Shown: in pieces, positions 1 to 10,419 of the stretch
Numbering within the stretch: position 1 is the stretch's first letter
Layout of the letters: each line of letters opens with the position of its first letter
Program-made: the position numbers and the translations under genes
Source: Chinchilla lanigera
Taxonomy: Eukaryota; Chordata; Mammalia; Rodentia; Chinchillidae
Direction of reading: 5' to 3'
DNA length: 64,000 nucleotides
Assembly (NCBI RefSeq): GCF_000276665.1
Contig: NW_004955447.1
Location: forward strand, 10,427,263-10,491,262
Notes under the pieces: model-generated
Seen by the model: only the letters and a program-made list of their open reading frames with translations
Databases searched by the model: none
Told to the model about the DNA's origin: nothing

Positions 1-1574
1 AGGTACTGTATGAGCCTGGGGAAAGAAATACAAGTCTTTTCATATCCTTAGCACTGAGGATAATTTTCGGGCTCAATTTTCTGCTAACAAGAAAAAAGGT
101 TTCAGAACCAATAGGCGGCACAGCTGGAATTTTATTTCACATCTGTCAGACTTCAAAACCCAGTCAGTCTGTACGAAAAAGATGGAATGGGGAGGCAAGC
201 AGTGTTTCTGCCTCACCTACTTCAAATTAATAGGAGAGGTAACAGGCGATGCTATGCAGAGAAAAATCAGAATTGGCTATCTGAAGCACCACGACCAGAG
301 CTCAAGAAGCAGGGTCCTTGATTTTAAATTCCCGCTGTGTCACTCACTTGGTAGCTGTGCGACCTAAGTCATCTCTCACTGAGAACCTCACTCTTTTAAA
401 GTGTAAAAAGATGATGATGATAATAACAAATAATAACAAACCCATGCAAATTTTTGTGAGGGCTGAGTGAAGCAATATATTTGATCACTTTGGCCATAAA
501 ATCAGAAGTTATCATTTTTATTTGTTCTGGAGTAAATCATAGATATTTAAATCATTTCTCATAGAAGTTAATTACCAGTGATCAGAGGGCAAATAAAACT
601 GGACATCTGGACAGTACAAAAGGAGGTGCCGTGAGAGGATTATCTGAAAGCGAAAGTTCTGTATCTGTGACATACATTTTAACTGATAGAGAACTTTTAA
701 CTGATAGAGAACTTTTACTTCCAGAGGTCAGGTTATGCAGTAATTCTTGAAGTCAGGATTGATGGGACTCTTAAAAGTTTCTGTCCTGTTATATTTCAGC
801 TCTTCATCAAGGGTGTATTTCTCTATTTATTAGAAGTTGAGTTCTGAATGGTTTTGCAAAAGTCTTTTATTGAAAAGAAGGGGCATCACAAAGTGTCAAG
901 AGAAAGCTTTGTCGAGAAGATAGGATACAAACTTTCCCTTTCTTCTGGAATAAAGTTTAAAATTATCATAGCAATTCTATTAGCAATAAAGTGTGTGACT
1001 AGAAAACTTCTGTATTATTTAGTTTTTCATGGTCCAAAAATCAAGATATTATTCAGCAGTCCAAATAAAATCGAAAGGATTACTTTAAGCTTTTAGCTCA
1101 AAATATTTTACATACTATATTAATCTTCTATGTGTCCAACTGTAATATTAGAGTTTTTATAGGATTTAAGGACTCTGCAGTGATCTGAGATATTCTGTGT
1201 GTATGTGTTCAGTACAGACTGCCAAGCTAGAAAGCAAGAGTCACAGTCCACGACAGAAATGTTTTTGGGGCCCACTGAATGCAAATAAGGTATCAGACTT
1301 GGATGACTGGAAATTCAGTTCCAAAAGGTAGTCTTTCTTATAATGTTTATTTCTGCTAATTTTAACCTACTTTCCTTTAAGAAGAATGATTTCAAACTGA
1401 CCATTTGAACATAAATTGTAGTATAACTTTTTCCTCAGTATCAACAAGTGAAACAATATTTGTTGTAAGTTACTAAAACAAAAATTAATTGGATGGATAG
1501 GTAGTATGATAAAGGGAATTAATATGTTTTAAGACAATATTTGCATGCATAGAGCTAGATTCTTTTTAAACATG
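1..1574. other. unique AT-rich sequence, no gene seen
   Basis: No recognisable exon. The two longest open frames (61 and 82 codons, from 182 and 848) show no domain, signal peptide or family pattern and no biased codon use. The only local structure is an exact 18-bp tandem duplication at 677-712, listed separately. Confidence 0.6.
677..712. repeat. 18-bp tandem duplication (2 exact copies)
   Basis: The unit ttttaactgatagagaac occurs at 677-694 and again at 695-712 with no mismatch, and a third unit begins (tttta) before the pattern breaks. Being exact, it looks like a recent local duplication. No function is implied. Confidence 0.9.
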
Positions 1575-1660
1575 TTATTTCCTTAATCTTCAAAATAATC
1601 TTATGAGGCAAGTCTTGTTTTGCTTTTTAATAAAAAGTCTAACTTGAATCATCATAAAAA
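1575..1660 (-). repeat. possible MIR SINE relic (antisense)
   Basis: The stretch around ccttaatcttcaaaataatc followed by ttatgaggcaagt resembles the antisense MIR core (catttaatcctcacaacaaccctatgaggtagg). Divergence is high and the rest of the element is not clear, so this is tentative. Confidence 0.35.
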
Positions 1661-3821
1661 TATGGATAAGTAGAAAAGCATTTGTGCTTTCTAAAGTGAA
1701 ATATTTTTTGTTATTGTCCGTATTATACAAAGCTCTGTGTGCCCCTGTGTGGGAATCTGTAAGTGCACATTAGTCAAGCAAATTAAGAAAATATTGTGAA
1801 ATTGTTGAAACTTTTCCTATTTAAACAAGGTGGATAAATAAATGGAACTTTATTTGAATAGTTGAAAATATCTCTATCTTATAATGATTTATTAGAACTA
1901 AATGTATTAAATTAGGGAAACTTTATTGGGAAACTTCAAAAGACAGAGAGGGTATTTTATCCAGTTTTTACAGTGACAACAGAACGCAATTCCTGTTAAA
2001 ACTTAGGAACTTGGGGCAAATTTGGAATTGCATCACTGTAAATGTACAACAGCTCTCTCTAGTCAATTAGATACCCTAGTCAATTAAAGTTTGCTGAGGA
2101 AACTAAGAATTATTTCAGCTGCTTGCTTCACTACCGTATTCTGAAACCTTGTGAGTGGTGGTCAAGTTAGCTGTGTCTCTGTCTTCAGGGTAATTGCTGT
2201 CAACATCCTGCATCACAACATCTTCACCTTCCCACAAAGCCAAGGAAAATTAGCAGAAAACTTTACATTGCAAATAAAAATACTACATATTTAAATTTAT
2301 CAGTTTTTATAGAAATTCAGTGAATATAATATTAAGTGCAGAAAATACGTCATGTTTCCATACTGAGTAATTATATATTTTTTAAAGTTTGCAAGAGTAA
2401 TTTCTAAACTATTGTATTTGCGGTATAAAAATTTAGTCTAAATAAAGTGAAAGAATTCTAAATGAACAACTTTATTAGGCATATATTAGCATGTTTCTGT
2501 AAAAATTACATTTGTCTAAAAAGTGAAAGCATATATTCATAACTTTGTGAGGTTTTTTTCATTGAAAGGTGTATGACAACCAGTTTACCTGTAATTAGAG
2601 GTCACAGCTTGCTTTTTTGTGTATTAAAAGTTGTACAGAATAGAAAACACTCAAAAAAAGGATTACTTGGTCTAGGAAAGCAAACTTCCATGCTGACTAC
2701 ATTAAAAATGGTTTTTAAGTACAAAAATATGTAGCCAAAAATTCACTGTAATTCAAATAATTAGGAATGGAGATGAATTTCCGTAAGTAGTATAAACAAA
2801 GGAGAAAGTATGCAACGGTTCTTAGAAAACAAGCAAAACTCCTTGGTTGCACACACATTTCAATAGGCACTTTAAAAAATCTGACTGCATAGTTGTAATT
2901 ACTGCAGCTTCAAGTAACAGGATTATACCTACTCATATGATTGCATGGTGGGTAAGAACTACGAAATCTCTGAGCAAAGATTTCAAAGGAAGGGGCTAGT
3001 ATGAGCAAGTGAGACAACGCAGACCGTTACACAGAAATCTAAGACCTTACCATGAATTATCGGTGCTAAGAGCGTCGTGAAGATCAGGAGCTCTAATGGC
3101 CACATGGCTGTGCAGTTGTTGTAAGAGTTTCTCAGAAATGAGTGTTTCACACGTGAAACGAAGTGTACTTCCGGTTCCTCCTCTGTGTTCCAAGACAGAT
3201 GATTTAAAAAAAAAAAAAAAGACTCAAAATAATAAAGGAAATATCCTCAAAAACGGAAACACCAATATCCCAAATCTGTAACCTGCAAAAAAGACAAAAA
3301 ATGGGGGGAGGAGATGTTATTAAGGGAATACATTCTCATCTTAATTTTTAAAAAATTCCTTTATTTCCTGACTAAAATATGTTTTCCTTCTGCCTTCATT
3401 TTCATGAAGAAATTGTATGTAAAGCAAATAATCTGAAAGACATTAGTTATTCATGTATACGTGGTGTTTATACCCCAGTGTAAGGCCAGAATGAAACAAT
3501 TTCCAGGTTGGCACTGAAAAAATTAACACAAATGTAATATCTAAATATGTATAAGGAGATTTGAGGATTACTTTGTACAAGTATTTTCTAGAAATTCAAT
3601 TTTTACTAACATTAAAATGTTAAAGTTTCATTCATTCCTATTGCTACAAAAATTTTAAAAAGTTAGGCATATATTTTATTTTCATTTCAGGATCTCACAG
3701 TCATTCAGAAATAATTCTATATATTAACGATATTAACTACATTGCTTTTCTAAGTGCAATTTTTGTATGATCATAGACTTTTGTCTGCACACTATTCTTA
3801 GTTCTTTTTCAAGTTTACTTG
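1661..3821. other. unique AT-rich sequence, no gene seen
   Basis: No exon or strong repeat recognised. A poly-A run lies at about 3207-3221. The 61-codon frame at 3096-3281 runs straight through this A-tract (a lysine run) and is not a credible protein. Confidence 0.55.
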
Positions 3822-3901
3822 TTTTGGCAGTGCTGGGGATTAAACTCAGGGCATTGTGCACGGTAGGCTGGCACTCTACTACTGAACTACATTAGCCCAA
3901 C
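3822..3901 (-). mobile_element. ID-type SINE (tRNA-Ala-derived), antisense
   Basis: Read on the minus strand it gives the ID order: gggctaatgtagttcag, then the gcctaccgtgcac region, then gagtttaatccccagcactg. These correspond to box A, the anticodon-arm region and box B of the tRNA-Ala-like head. Box A is mutated and there is no long A-tail, so it is an old copy. I see no clear target-site duplication. Confidence 0.75.
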
Positions 3902-4034
3902 AGTGGCGATGAATGTTTTAGAGCTTTCAGCGCTAACAGTCCGCTGCTGCACCTGTGTCACAGATTTACCACCGCTGGTCTAAAACATCAACACCGAAAT
4001 TCCAGGCAAGGCACTGCCTAAATAATTTATACAA

Positions 4035-4061
4035 TTACAAAAACAAACAAACAAACAAAAC
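4035..4061. repeat. (CAAA)n simple repeat
   Basis: An A-rich tract with about four caaa units (caaaaacaaacaaacaaacaaaa). It may be the tail of a SINE that has decayed beyond recognition. Confidence 0.8.
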
Positions 4062-4140
4062 CCTTGTTTCCTTTATGCTATTCTCAACAGCTTACTTTTA
4101 AAAAATAACTATATACAGACTGATTGAAATGAAACTCAAA

Positions 4141-4260
4141 CAGGGTAATTTCACTTAATAGAAGTTTGCTAAGTGCCAATTGATATACCAAGCAGTGTGC
4201 TAGGAATATAGCATAGATTATTGAATACACCATGCATTCTAAACACTAGGATGTTGAAAT
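4141..4260 (-). repeat. probable L2 LINE 3'-end relic (antisense)
   Basis: The words tttgctaagtgccaattgat and agcagtgtgctaggaatata follow the antisense L2 3' end (ttgagcgcctactatgtgccaggcactgtgctaggc...). It is short and diverged, as expected for this ancient family. Confidence 0.45.
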
Positions 4261-4833
4261 TTAAGATAGTAAATTTTGTATGTTAAATGTCTTAATAATG
4301 ATGAATAAGGGTGTTAAGTATGTGTAAAACATTAAAAACCTTAAGCACAAACAGTCATTTTACCTAATCCAACTCTCATATTTGCCTTTTCTTAAAGTCT
4401 GCAGATATGTATTAAGAAGCCAGAATACTAAGAAAGGATAGCAAAGTCCAATTTAGAAGACATTGTCTTCCACATCTCCACCTTTAAAGCTGATGAGTCA
4501 GGTAAAATTGGGTCATCTTTCTTAAATTTCTTTCTTATTTATATTCTAATGATTGATAAATATTATCAATAATTTCAGATCTTGAGTATAAATTTGATTT
4601 TTTGAAAGTAATAGTTAAAATGAAGGTAGTTTACTAAAGAAAGTAGCACAGGTTAAACATCTCCACCAAGAAAATTTTAAATTTGCAAATTTTGAGTGCT
4701 GATATGACAACAAAAGTGGAAATTTCACATGACATAATATGAAGGGTCACTGTCACAAGACATGCACACTCAAAACATTGCATAAAACTTCCCTCCAGGC
4801 TCTGAGTACAGTGTACAGAAAACATAAATGAAG

Positions 4834-4985
4834 TCTGTATTAGACCTGAGTCCCGGCCCAAAGAGCCAAACTGCCTAATGACCTTGGTTCAGTCCCTTAA
4901 CCCCTCAGTACCTCAATTTTCCTAAATGAGATTACTACAATAATTTATATGGCGAGATGAACATTCAATAAATTAAAAATTGTAA
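4834..4985 (+). repeat. MIR SINE relic
   Basis: The order of words matches the MIR core on the plus strand: aatgaccttggttcagtccc (gtgaccttgggcaagtca), ttaacccctcagtacctcaa (ttaacctctctgagcctcag), ttttcctaaatgagattact and a terminal attcaataaatt. The 75-codon antisense frame at 4634-4861 only touches its edge and is not coding. Confidence 0.6.
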
Positions 4986-4989
4986 GTTT

Positions 4990-6344
4990 TAATTACATAA
5001 GATATGTATTGCCCTGATCAATGCTAGCATGTGATAAGTGGTCTATAATTTAATATGTAAGTAGAAGGTAACAATTATACTATATAAAATGTCTAGATTG
5101 TTCAAACTATAGGAAGATATACCAACATTCATTGAATATTAACTTTTTTCAAAAAGGAGACTTTTTCATGATGATTTCTTCCAATTTATGTGTTGTAATT
5201 AACATCACCAGCCCAATCTATGCTTACATAAAAGAGATTAAAGTAATTTCTAAAACAAAGGTTTTCAAAAATGCCCAAAGAAAAAACTCAATAAATATTA
5301 AGGATGCATTCAGTCACATGTGGCAACACAATGTACCTATGAGTTACTAATAAACACTACACAGTCATAATCATGTGGTAATCATCTCCGCCCTCTGAAG
5401 GAATAGATGAAAGCTTTCTCAAAAATGCCCTCCGGCAAAGCACTTTCACCTGACACACTGTGAACACGAGCTCTCTAGGACAAGCAACTCCTGGGAACAA
5501 GATCAGGCCATCAGCATGAAAGACGCCTTCAGCACAACCGCCTCCCATCTCCCCGCCGTAAAACATCAACAGGTTTGATGTGACAGTCCCTTGGAAGAAG
5601 CCAAATGGGTTTTAAAGGAGTTTAGACTGAATAAAACACATAACATTTAAAAATGCTAACTATAATTTACAATGATGAAACCCATACATATGCTTTACCT
5701 TTGAAATTTTCTTGTGATCTGTTAAAAGAATTCTATGTATTATTTCTCAGTTTAGGGAGTGTATGTGGCTATGGAATGGAAATGTAAAGCATGGTAGTTT
5801 GGTCACTACCACGGTCGCTACCACTCACACTAGCTTTTAAAACTTAAGAAGTTTCTCTTAAAGTGACTCTGAAAACCAAAACATCACACTAAGGTTCAAG
5901 GATCTTTCATTTCTTTTAGCATTTTTTTACAGGTAAAGAACCTCATTTAACTATTAGTAAAGCTTTTACTCATTAAGATTAATTAGCAATAATAAGGTTT
6001 TAAATGTTTTACTATTCTTAAAAAGTGCACTTTCCCTTTGGAGATTCTTCGAAGAGAAATTCTCAATCATCTTGTTTAATACCTTCAAAAATTGTTTAAT
6101 TCAACACAGTTACACATACACGTCCATTTGGCAATTTCATCGGGGTATGCACTGTTTTTGTTCAAGGGGGTACGTGAAACATACATGGCATAAATCTCCC
6201 TGAAAGAGGGGACACACAGAGCAGCAGGAGAAAGAACAATCCCAAGCAGAGGGGAAAGAACGCATGACAATGTGGGAAATGCAAGCCATAAAGCATAAAT
6301 CCAAACCACATTTCACAGAGAAACAAGAAGCAGTAACACAGTTT
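4990..6344. other. unique sequence, no gene seen
   Basis: The stretch at about 5385-5580 is a little richer in G+C than its surroundings and carries a 70-codon minus frame, but I recognise no family. The overlapping minus frames at 6085-6415 (74-92 codons) look hydrophobic only because the plus strand is purine-rich there. Confidence 0.5.
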
Positions 6345-6735
6345 TGAAAATCCATTTGTTGGTGGGAGTGCAGAATGGTACAACCACTGTGGAAATCTCT
6401 ATGGAGATTCCTCAAAAAAAAATAGGATCAGAGGTCCCATTTGACCCAGTTATTCCCCTTCTTGGTATCTTCCCAGAAGAATTAAAAATATCATTCCATA
6501 GAGATATATGTGCACCCATATTTATAGCAGCCCAATTTGTAATAAGTAAATCTTGGAAACAAACCAAATGCCCAACAATGAAGGAATGGTTAAAAAACAT
6601 GTGGTCTTTTTGTACAATGGGGTACTACAGCTATAAAGAAGGATAAACTTGAGACTTTTATAGGTAAATGGATGCAACGTGAGATCATACTCATGTGTGA
6701 AATAAATCAGACTCACGTGTAAACATTGTATTGTC
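6345..6735 (+). mobile_element. L1 LINE fragment: end of ORF2 plus start of 3' UTR
   Basis: The plus frame encodes the C-terminal end of an L1 ORF2 protein. Visible family words are FDPVIPLLGI, APIFIAAQF, SWKQTKCPTMKEWLKNMW and MGYYS, matching the conserved L1 tail (YDPAIPLLGI...KQPKCP...EW...YYS). The frame stays open for about 100 codons (6344-6646). Downstream the DNA keeps the 3' L1 pattern (aaatggatgcaacgtgagat, then tgtgaaataaatcagactca). The reverse transcriptase and endonuclease domains are absent, so this is a 5'-truncated dead copy. Confidence 0.85.
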
Positions 6736-6839
6736 TCCCTAGTGTTAGAAACTGAAAAGGTAAGTAAGGTCCAAAGTATAAAATAGATATTGTGAAATAG
6801 GAATAAATTGTTCAAAAGGAAAGAGGAAATGGGGTGGAA

Positions 6840-6872
6840 GAAAGGGGAAAGGAAGGAAGGGAAAAGGAAAAA
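6840..6872. repeat. purine-rich low-complexity tract (GGAA-rich)
   Basis: A run of gaaaggggaaaggaaggaag type just after the L1 fragment. The antisense 118-codon frame at 6522-6878, with its leucine/phenylalanine/serine-rich start, is a shadow of this tract and of the L1 fragment. Confidence 0.7.
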
Positions 6873-6879
6873 TAACAAG

Positions 6880-9471
6880 ATAGTTATTAGTTATCTTGTA
6901 CTCTGAGTAACTACTTTGAAGATAACAATCTGCAGTATACTAACTGTTGTTATTCTATTATTTTGTTGAAATTTGGTTGCATTTTTTTTTTACAAAAAAA
7001 GAAATCTAGAAGACCTGCAAGAAGAGAGGTGGCATTGTGCTAGAATTTGAAGCCTGCGTAAGACTTCACTAAAAAGCTTTTGGCAAAATGCATTGCAGAT
7101 AAAGGTCTGTTATGGTAAAGACAGGGTTGGTAAAGGAGCACCCACCCAGAACAAGTCTTCTTGTCTGTCAGGAGGAAAACAGGAATGACAGAGCATCAGC
7201 TGAAGATCTTGGAATAGAATTGGAAGAGTATGGAAGGCAGTACGAAGGAAAGTGAATGAAATTGACTGCATTCAAATAATGTATTTTATAACATTTCATG
7301 ATGTAGAACACCACACCATATAAAGCACTGCAAGGTCTTTTTAAGAAAAAGGTTAAGTATTTAATTATATTTCAAAAAACAGTTTTCAATATAGCTATAT
7401 TCTATATTGCTTCTAAACATTCAAATACTAGTATCTTGAATTAAATTTATGTACTCTGCTCATTGATTTGAGATAAGAAGCATGAGTTAATAAATTCACT
7501 AGCAGAAATTAGGCACTAAATGAATCATAAAATTAATAAACCAAGTAGTATTTAGAAGAACCTAACATGACACCACACAAAATATAATGCATCCTTTGCA
7601 TCTTCATGTGGTATTTTTGTCATTGTTCCAAACTTGTGTAACAGGGCCCAACATCACTGTTCTCTGAGATCAAATACTGATTCCAGAGAGTTAACCACAC
7701 TTGTAATTATTATGCATTGCCACTGAGCACTTACCTGGGTAGATGTATATTTTCTAACACATTCCAGTAAAAAAACAAAGTAATCTCTATGAAATATGCA
7801 TTTGCCTTGACCTTCAACTGAATGGAGTGCTATTTTCTTTGTCTTTCATTTCTGTAAAAGTCCCTGTTTTCTTTTACAACATGCACAGACTGTTGCAATT
7901 AAATGTGAGACATGAAATATCTAAGACACAGGAAACACGGATGGAGGACAGAACACAAGCTTCAGAATGAGAAAAAGCCAAGCTGAATTCCACTCCATCT
8001 GAGCTGCAAATAGTACCACCGTATGAAGATGAGCTAAATTGTCTACATCTGAATTGATTCTTTTCCACATCTCAATTTATACTTGTTTTATCATGTGGCT
8101 TAAGGGCAAAATATGAAGAAACTAGAAATATTATTGCAAAAATAGGAATTAAAAAAATGAAAAAAGTTTTTGTTTTCACTTCATGACGGTATTTATATTC
8201 AAATGGGTTATGAATGGTAAATGAGGTTACATCTGGTAGACAATGACATAGAAGAACATGTCACAGGAGTCTGTGAGTGGATGAATGGAAAAAGGGATCA
8301 AATCAAAAGCTACACTGTAAACACCATGCTGTCAGAAGATTAAGTTGGTTATAGTACACATGGGGAAAATTGGGAGAAAAGAAAAACACCTCCACAAAGG
8401 AAGGCCAGTGACAATGTTTGCTAGTTAGTGTCCTGGGCATCACAGAGTTCAGCACTGTGATTTAAAATATAGGTTATTTGGAGAAAGTCAAGACAAGTTT
8501 TAGAAGTGTCACTGCTACATGTTTTGTCAGAACAGAAGGAAAAATAAATTAGAAGAGAAAAGGAAAAGATAGGTACAGAAGACACAGAAGAAAAGCTGGG
8601 TATGGAAAGGGATGTTTGAAAATAGAACAGCACCTCCACCACAGCATTTAGTTGTCTCCGTTCTTCCCTCTTCCTTCCCTACCGTCTCCTACATCAGTTT
8701 CAGAGAAATCACAAGACACATTCCGAGTCAGTTTTCAGTTTAACTTAAAGTTTCTCTCTATTCTGTTAACTTTAACACTAATCACAATTTTATGGTTACT
8801 TAAAACATGTTGAGCAAAGAAATGATCAACTTATCATCTGAAGCATTAACAATATTTTTATTTACATAAAATATACATCTGCTTATAATTCGATTTTAAA
8901 TAATTATAATTTGATGTTGAGTTAGAAAGCAAGTCAGACTTGCTGTAAGTCTAGACTTGCTTAAGTTACAAAGCAAGTCACTATCTAGGTAAAGTTTAAT
9001 AAGAAAGTTTTCTAGAATATAAGTCCCACTTAATTATCTTTCATATAATGTTACAATCTAATAAATGTCTATTAATATACAGAAAAACAATAGGATGTAA
9101 TCAATATTTTCCTTTGTGTCATTAGGCCAGCACGTCTTTTATCCATGAAACAGAGTGATGTTTTCCACAAGATCGTTCTCTTGTGAAGTGCCCTTGAACA
9201 CTGTCCGGATATTCCACAAACCATCTGATTGGAGTTTATTTCCAATAGGTTTGTAGTAATGAAATACTTGCTCCCACTAATTGTATGGGTTCAACTATAA
9301 ATAAAATCAATGAGTTTTAACTTGAAGGCAAGTATAATTATGATAGTTCACCAAGTTTGGGGAACTACTCAATTGCTTGACTATCAGATAACTAAAACTA
9401 AAAAGATGGATATTGTATCCTTTACCACATACATTTTAAAACAGATCCTTTTCTCACTGAAATGAATAAAC
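6880..9471. other. unique AT-rich sequence, no gene seen
   Basis: Only short open frames (64 and 73 codons on the minus strand at 7874-8068 and 8421-8642), without domains. A small inverted/direct repeat cluster sits at 8927-8979 (separate entry). Confidence 0.55.
8927..8979. repeat. hairpin cluster built on aagcaagtc / gacttgctt
   Basis: The word aagcaagtc occurs at 8927-8935 and 8971-8979. Its reverse complement occurs at 8937-8944 (8 bases) and 8954-8962 (9 bases). The pair 8954-8962 / 8971-8979 makes a 9-bp stem with an 8-base loop; 8928-8935 / 8937-8944 makes a near-perfect palindrome around one base. Confidence 0.85.
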
Positions 9472-9557
9472 TAGGCTGGAGATGTACCTCAGTGACACAA
9501 AGCCTGCTTAGCCTGCAAACGGCGACAAGGGCCAAGTACCATAAAATATTAAAATAA
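9472..9557 (+). mobile_element. ID SINE, degraded
   Basis: Starts aggctggagatgtacctcag, followed by gcctgcttagcctgcaa and a caagtacc box-B remnant, then an A-rich tail. Box B has lost the gttcga core. It is an old, inactive copy. Confidence 0.6.
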
Positions 9558-9879
9558 AGCAGATAATATACTCATGAAATCCCAAATTTTCATCAAATGT
9601 CTTACATAAAATAGGTATGAAGATAGCTGTTACTTAACAGAATACTAACAATTCGCAAGTATTTTACAATATATCATTTAGAATAAAATTGATTTTGACA
9701 TTTCTAAGGGAAGAGAAAGCAAGCTATAATTAAAGCATTCAGACTGTAACAGAGAGTTATTTCAAAGTAAACAATTTCACTTGAAATAGAAACATGTGAA
9801 TCTCTTCCATGGTCCACAGAAAATCACGCCCAGGGTCACCCTCATAACAGTGGCAAACATTTGAGTCCTAGCCATGGCA

Positions 9880-10120
9880 GGCATTGCTTGGCAAGCTTAA
9901 CATGTCCTGACACATTTAATTGATTCAGCTACACACAACATTGTTACTATGAAAACACCACCATAAAGGGTAGTTAAGCCCTACTAAGCAAGAGAGAAAG
10001 CAGGAATGGAGAGGGTAAAGTACTTGCTGAAAACATATAACTACAACTAGTCATTCACATATTTACACCTCAAAGGTACCCCAAAGGTTTATGCTTTGAA
10101 TCACCACATTCTATTAACAG
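9880..10120 (-). repeat. possible MIR SINE relic (antisense)
   Basis: acatttaattgattcagcta, cattgttactatgaaaac and gtacttgctgaaaacatata follow the antisense MIR order (catttaatcctcacaacaac ... aagtaacttgcccaaggtca). The match is loose. Confidence 0.4.
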
Positions 10121-10290
10121 CCATCACTGCTATTTCCAAAGATATACAACTCAGGAGCATCTAGAGAGGTGTGATTAGAGTTCAATTCACAGGTCGAAGG
10201 GAATGTGAAGAAGATGTAGGATTAGCTTATACATAGAAATATTTGAGCAAACTTCAGCTCCTGAGAATCACGTCCTCAAAACAGGTCCTC

Positions 10291-10404
10291 CGGGCTAGGG
10301 ATTTAGCTCAGAGGCACAGCGCCTGCCTGGCAAGCGCAAGGTTGTGAGTTCGATTCCCAGTACTGGAAAAAAAACAAAAAACAAACAACAACAACAACAA
10401 AAAA
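10291..10404 (+). mobile_element. ID SINE with target-site duplication
   Basis: Full tRNA-like head starting gggctagggatttagctcag, with RNA polymerase III box A (tagctcagagg, 10303-10313) and a canonical box B (gttcgattc, 10348-10356), then an A/C-rich tail of caa and aaac units. It is flanked by the perfect 13-bp direct repeat aaaacaggtcctc at 10278-10290 and 10405-10417, the mark of L1-driven insertion. Intact boxes and a perfect duplication suggest a fairly young copy. Confidence 0.93.
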
Positions 10405-10419
10405 AAAACAGGTCCTCAT

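Noticed and set aside
6522..6878. 118-codon minus-strand frame with hydrophobic start
   Set aside because: Antisense of an L1 ORF2 fragment and a purine-rich tract. The Phe/Leu/Ser content is a composition artefact.
8921..8990. CRISPR-like repeat array
   Set aside because: Copies are few, in mixed orientation and without regular spacers, and the genome is mammalian.
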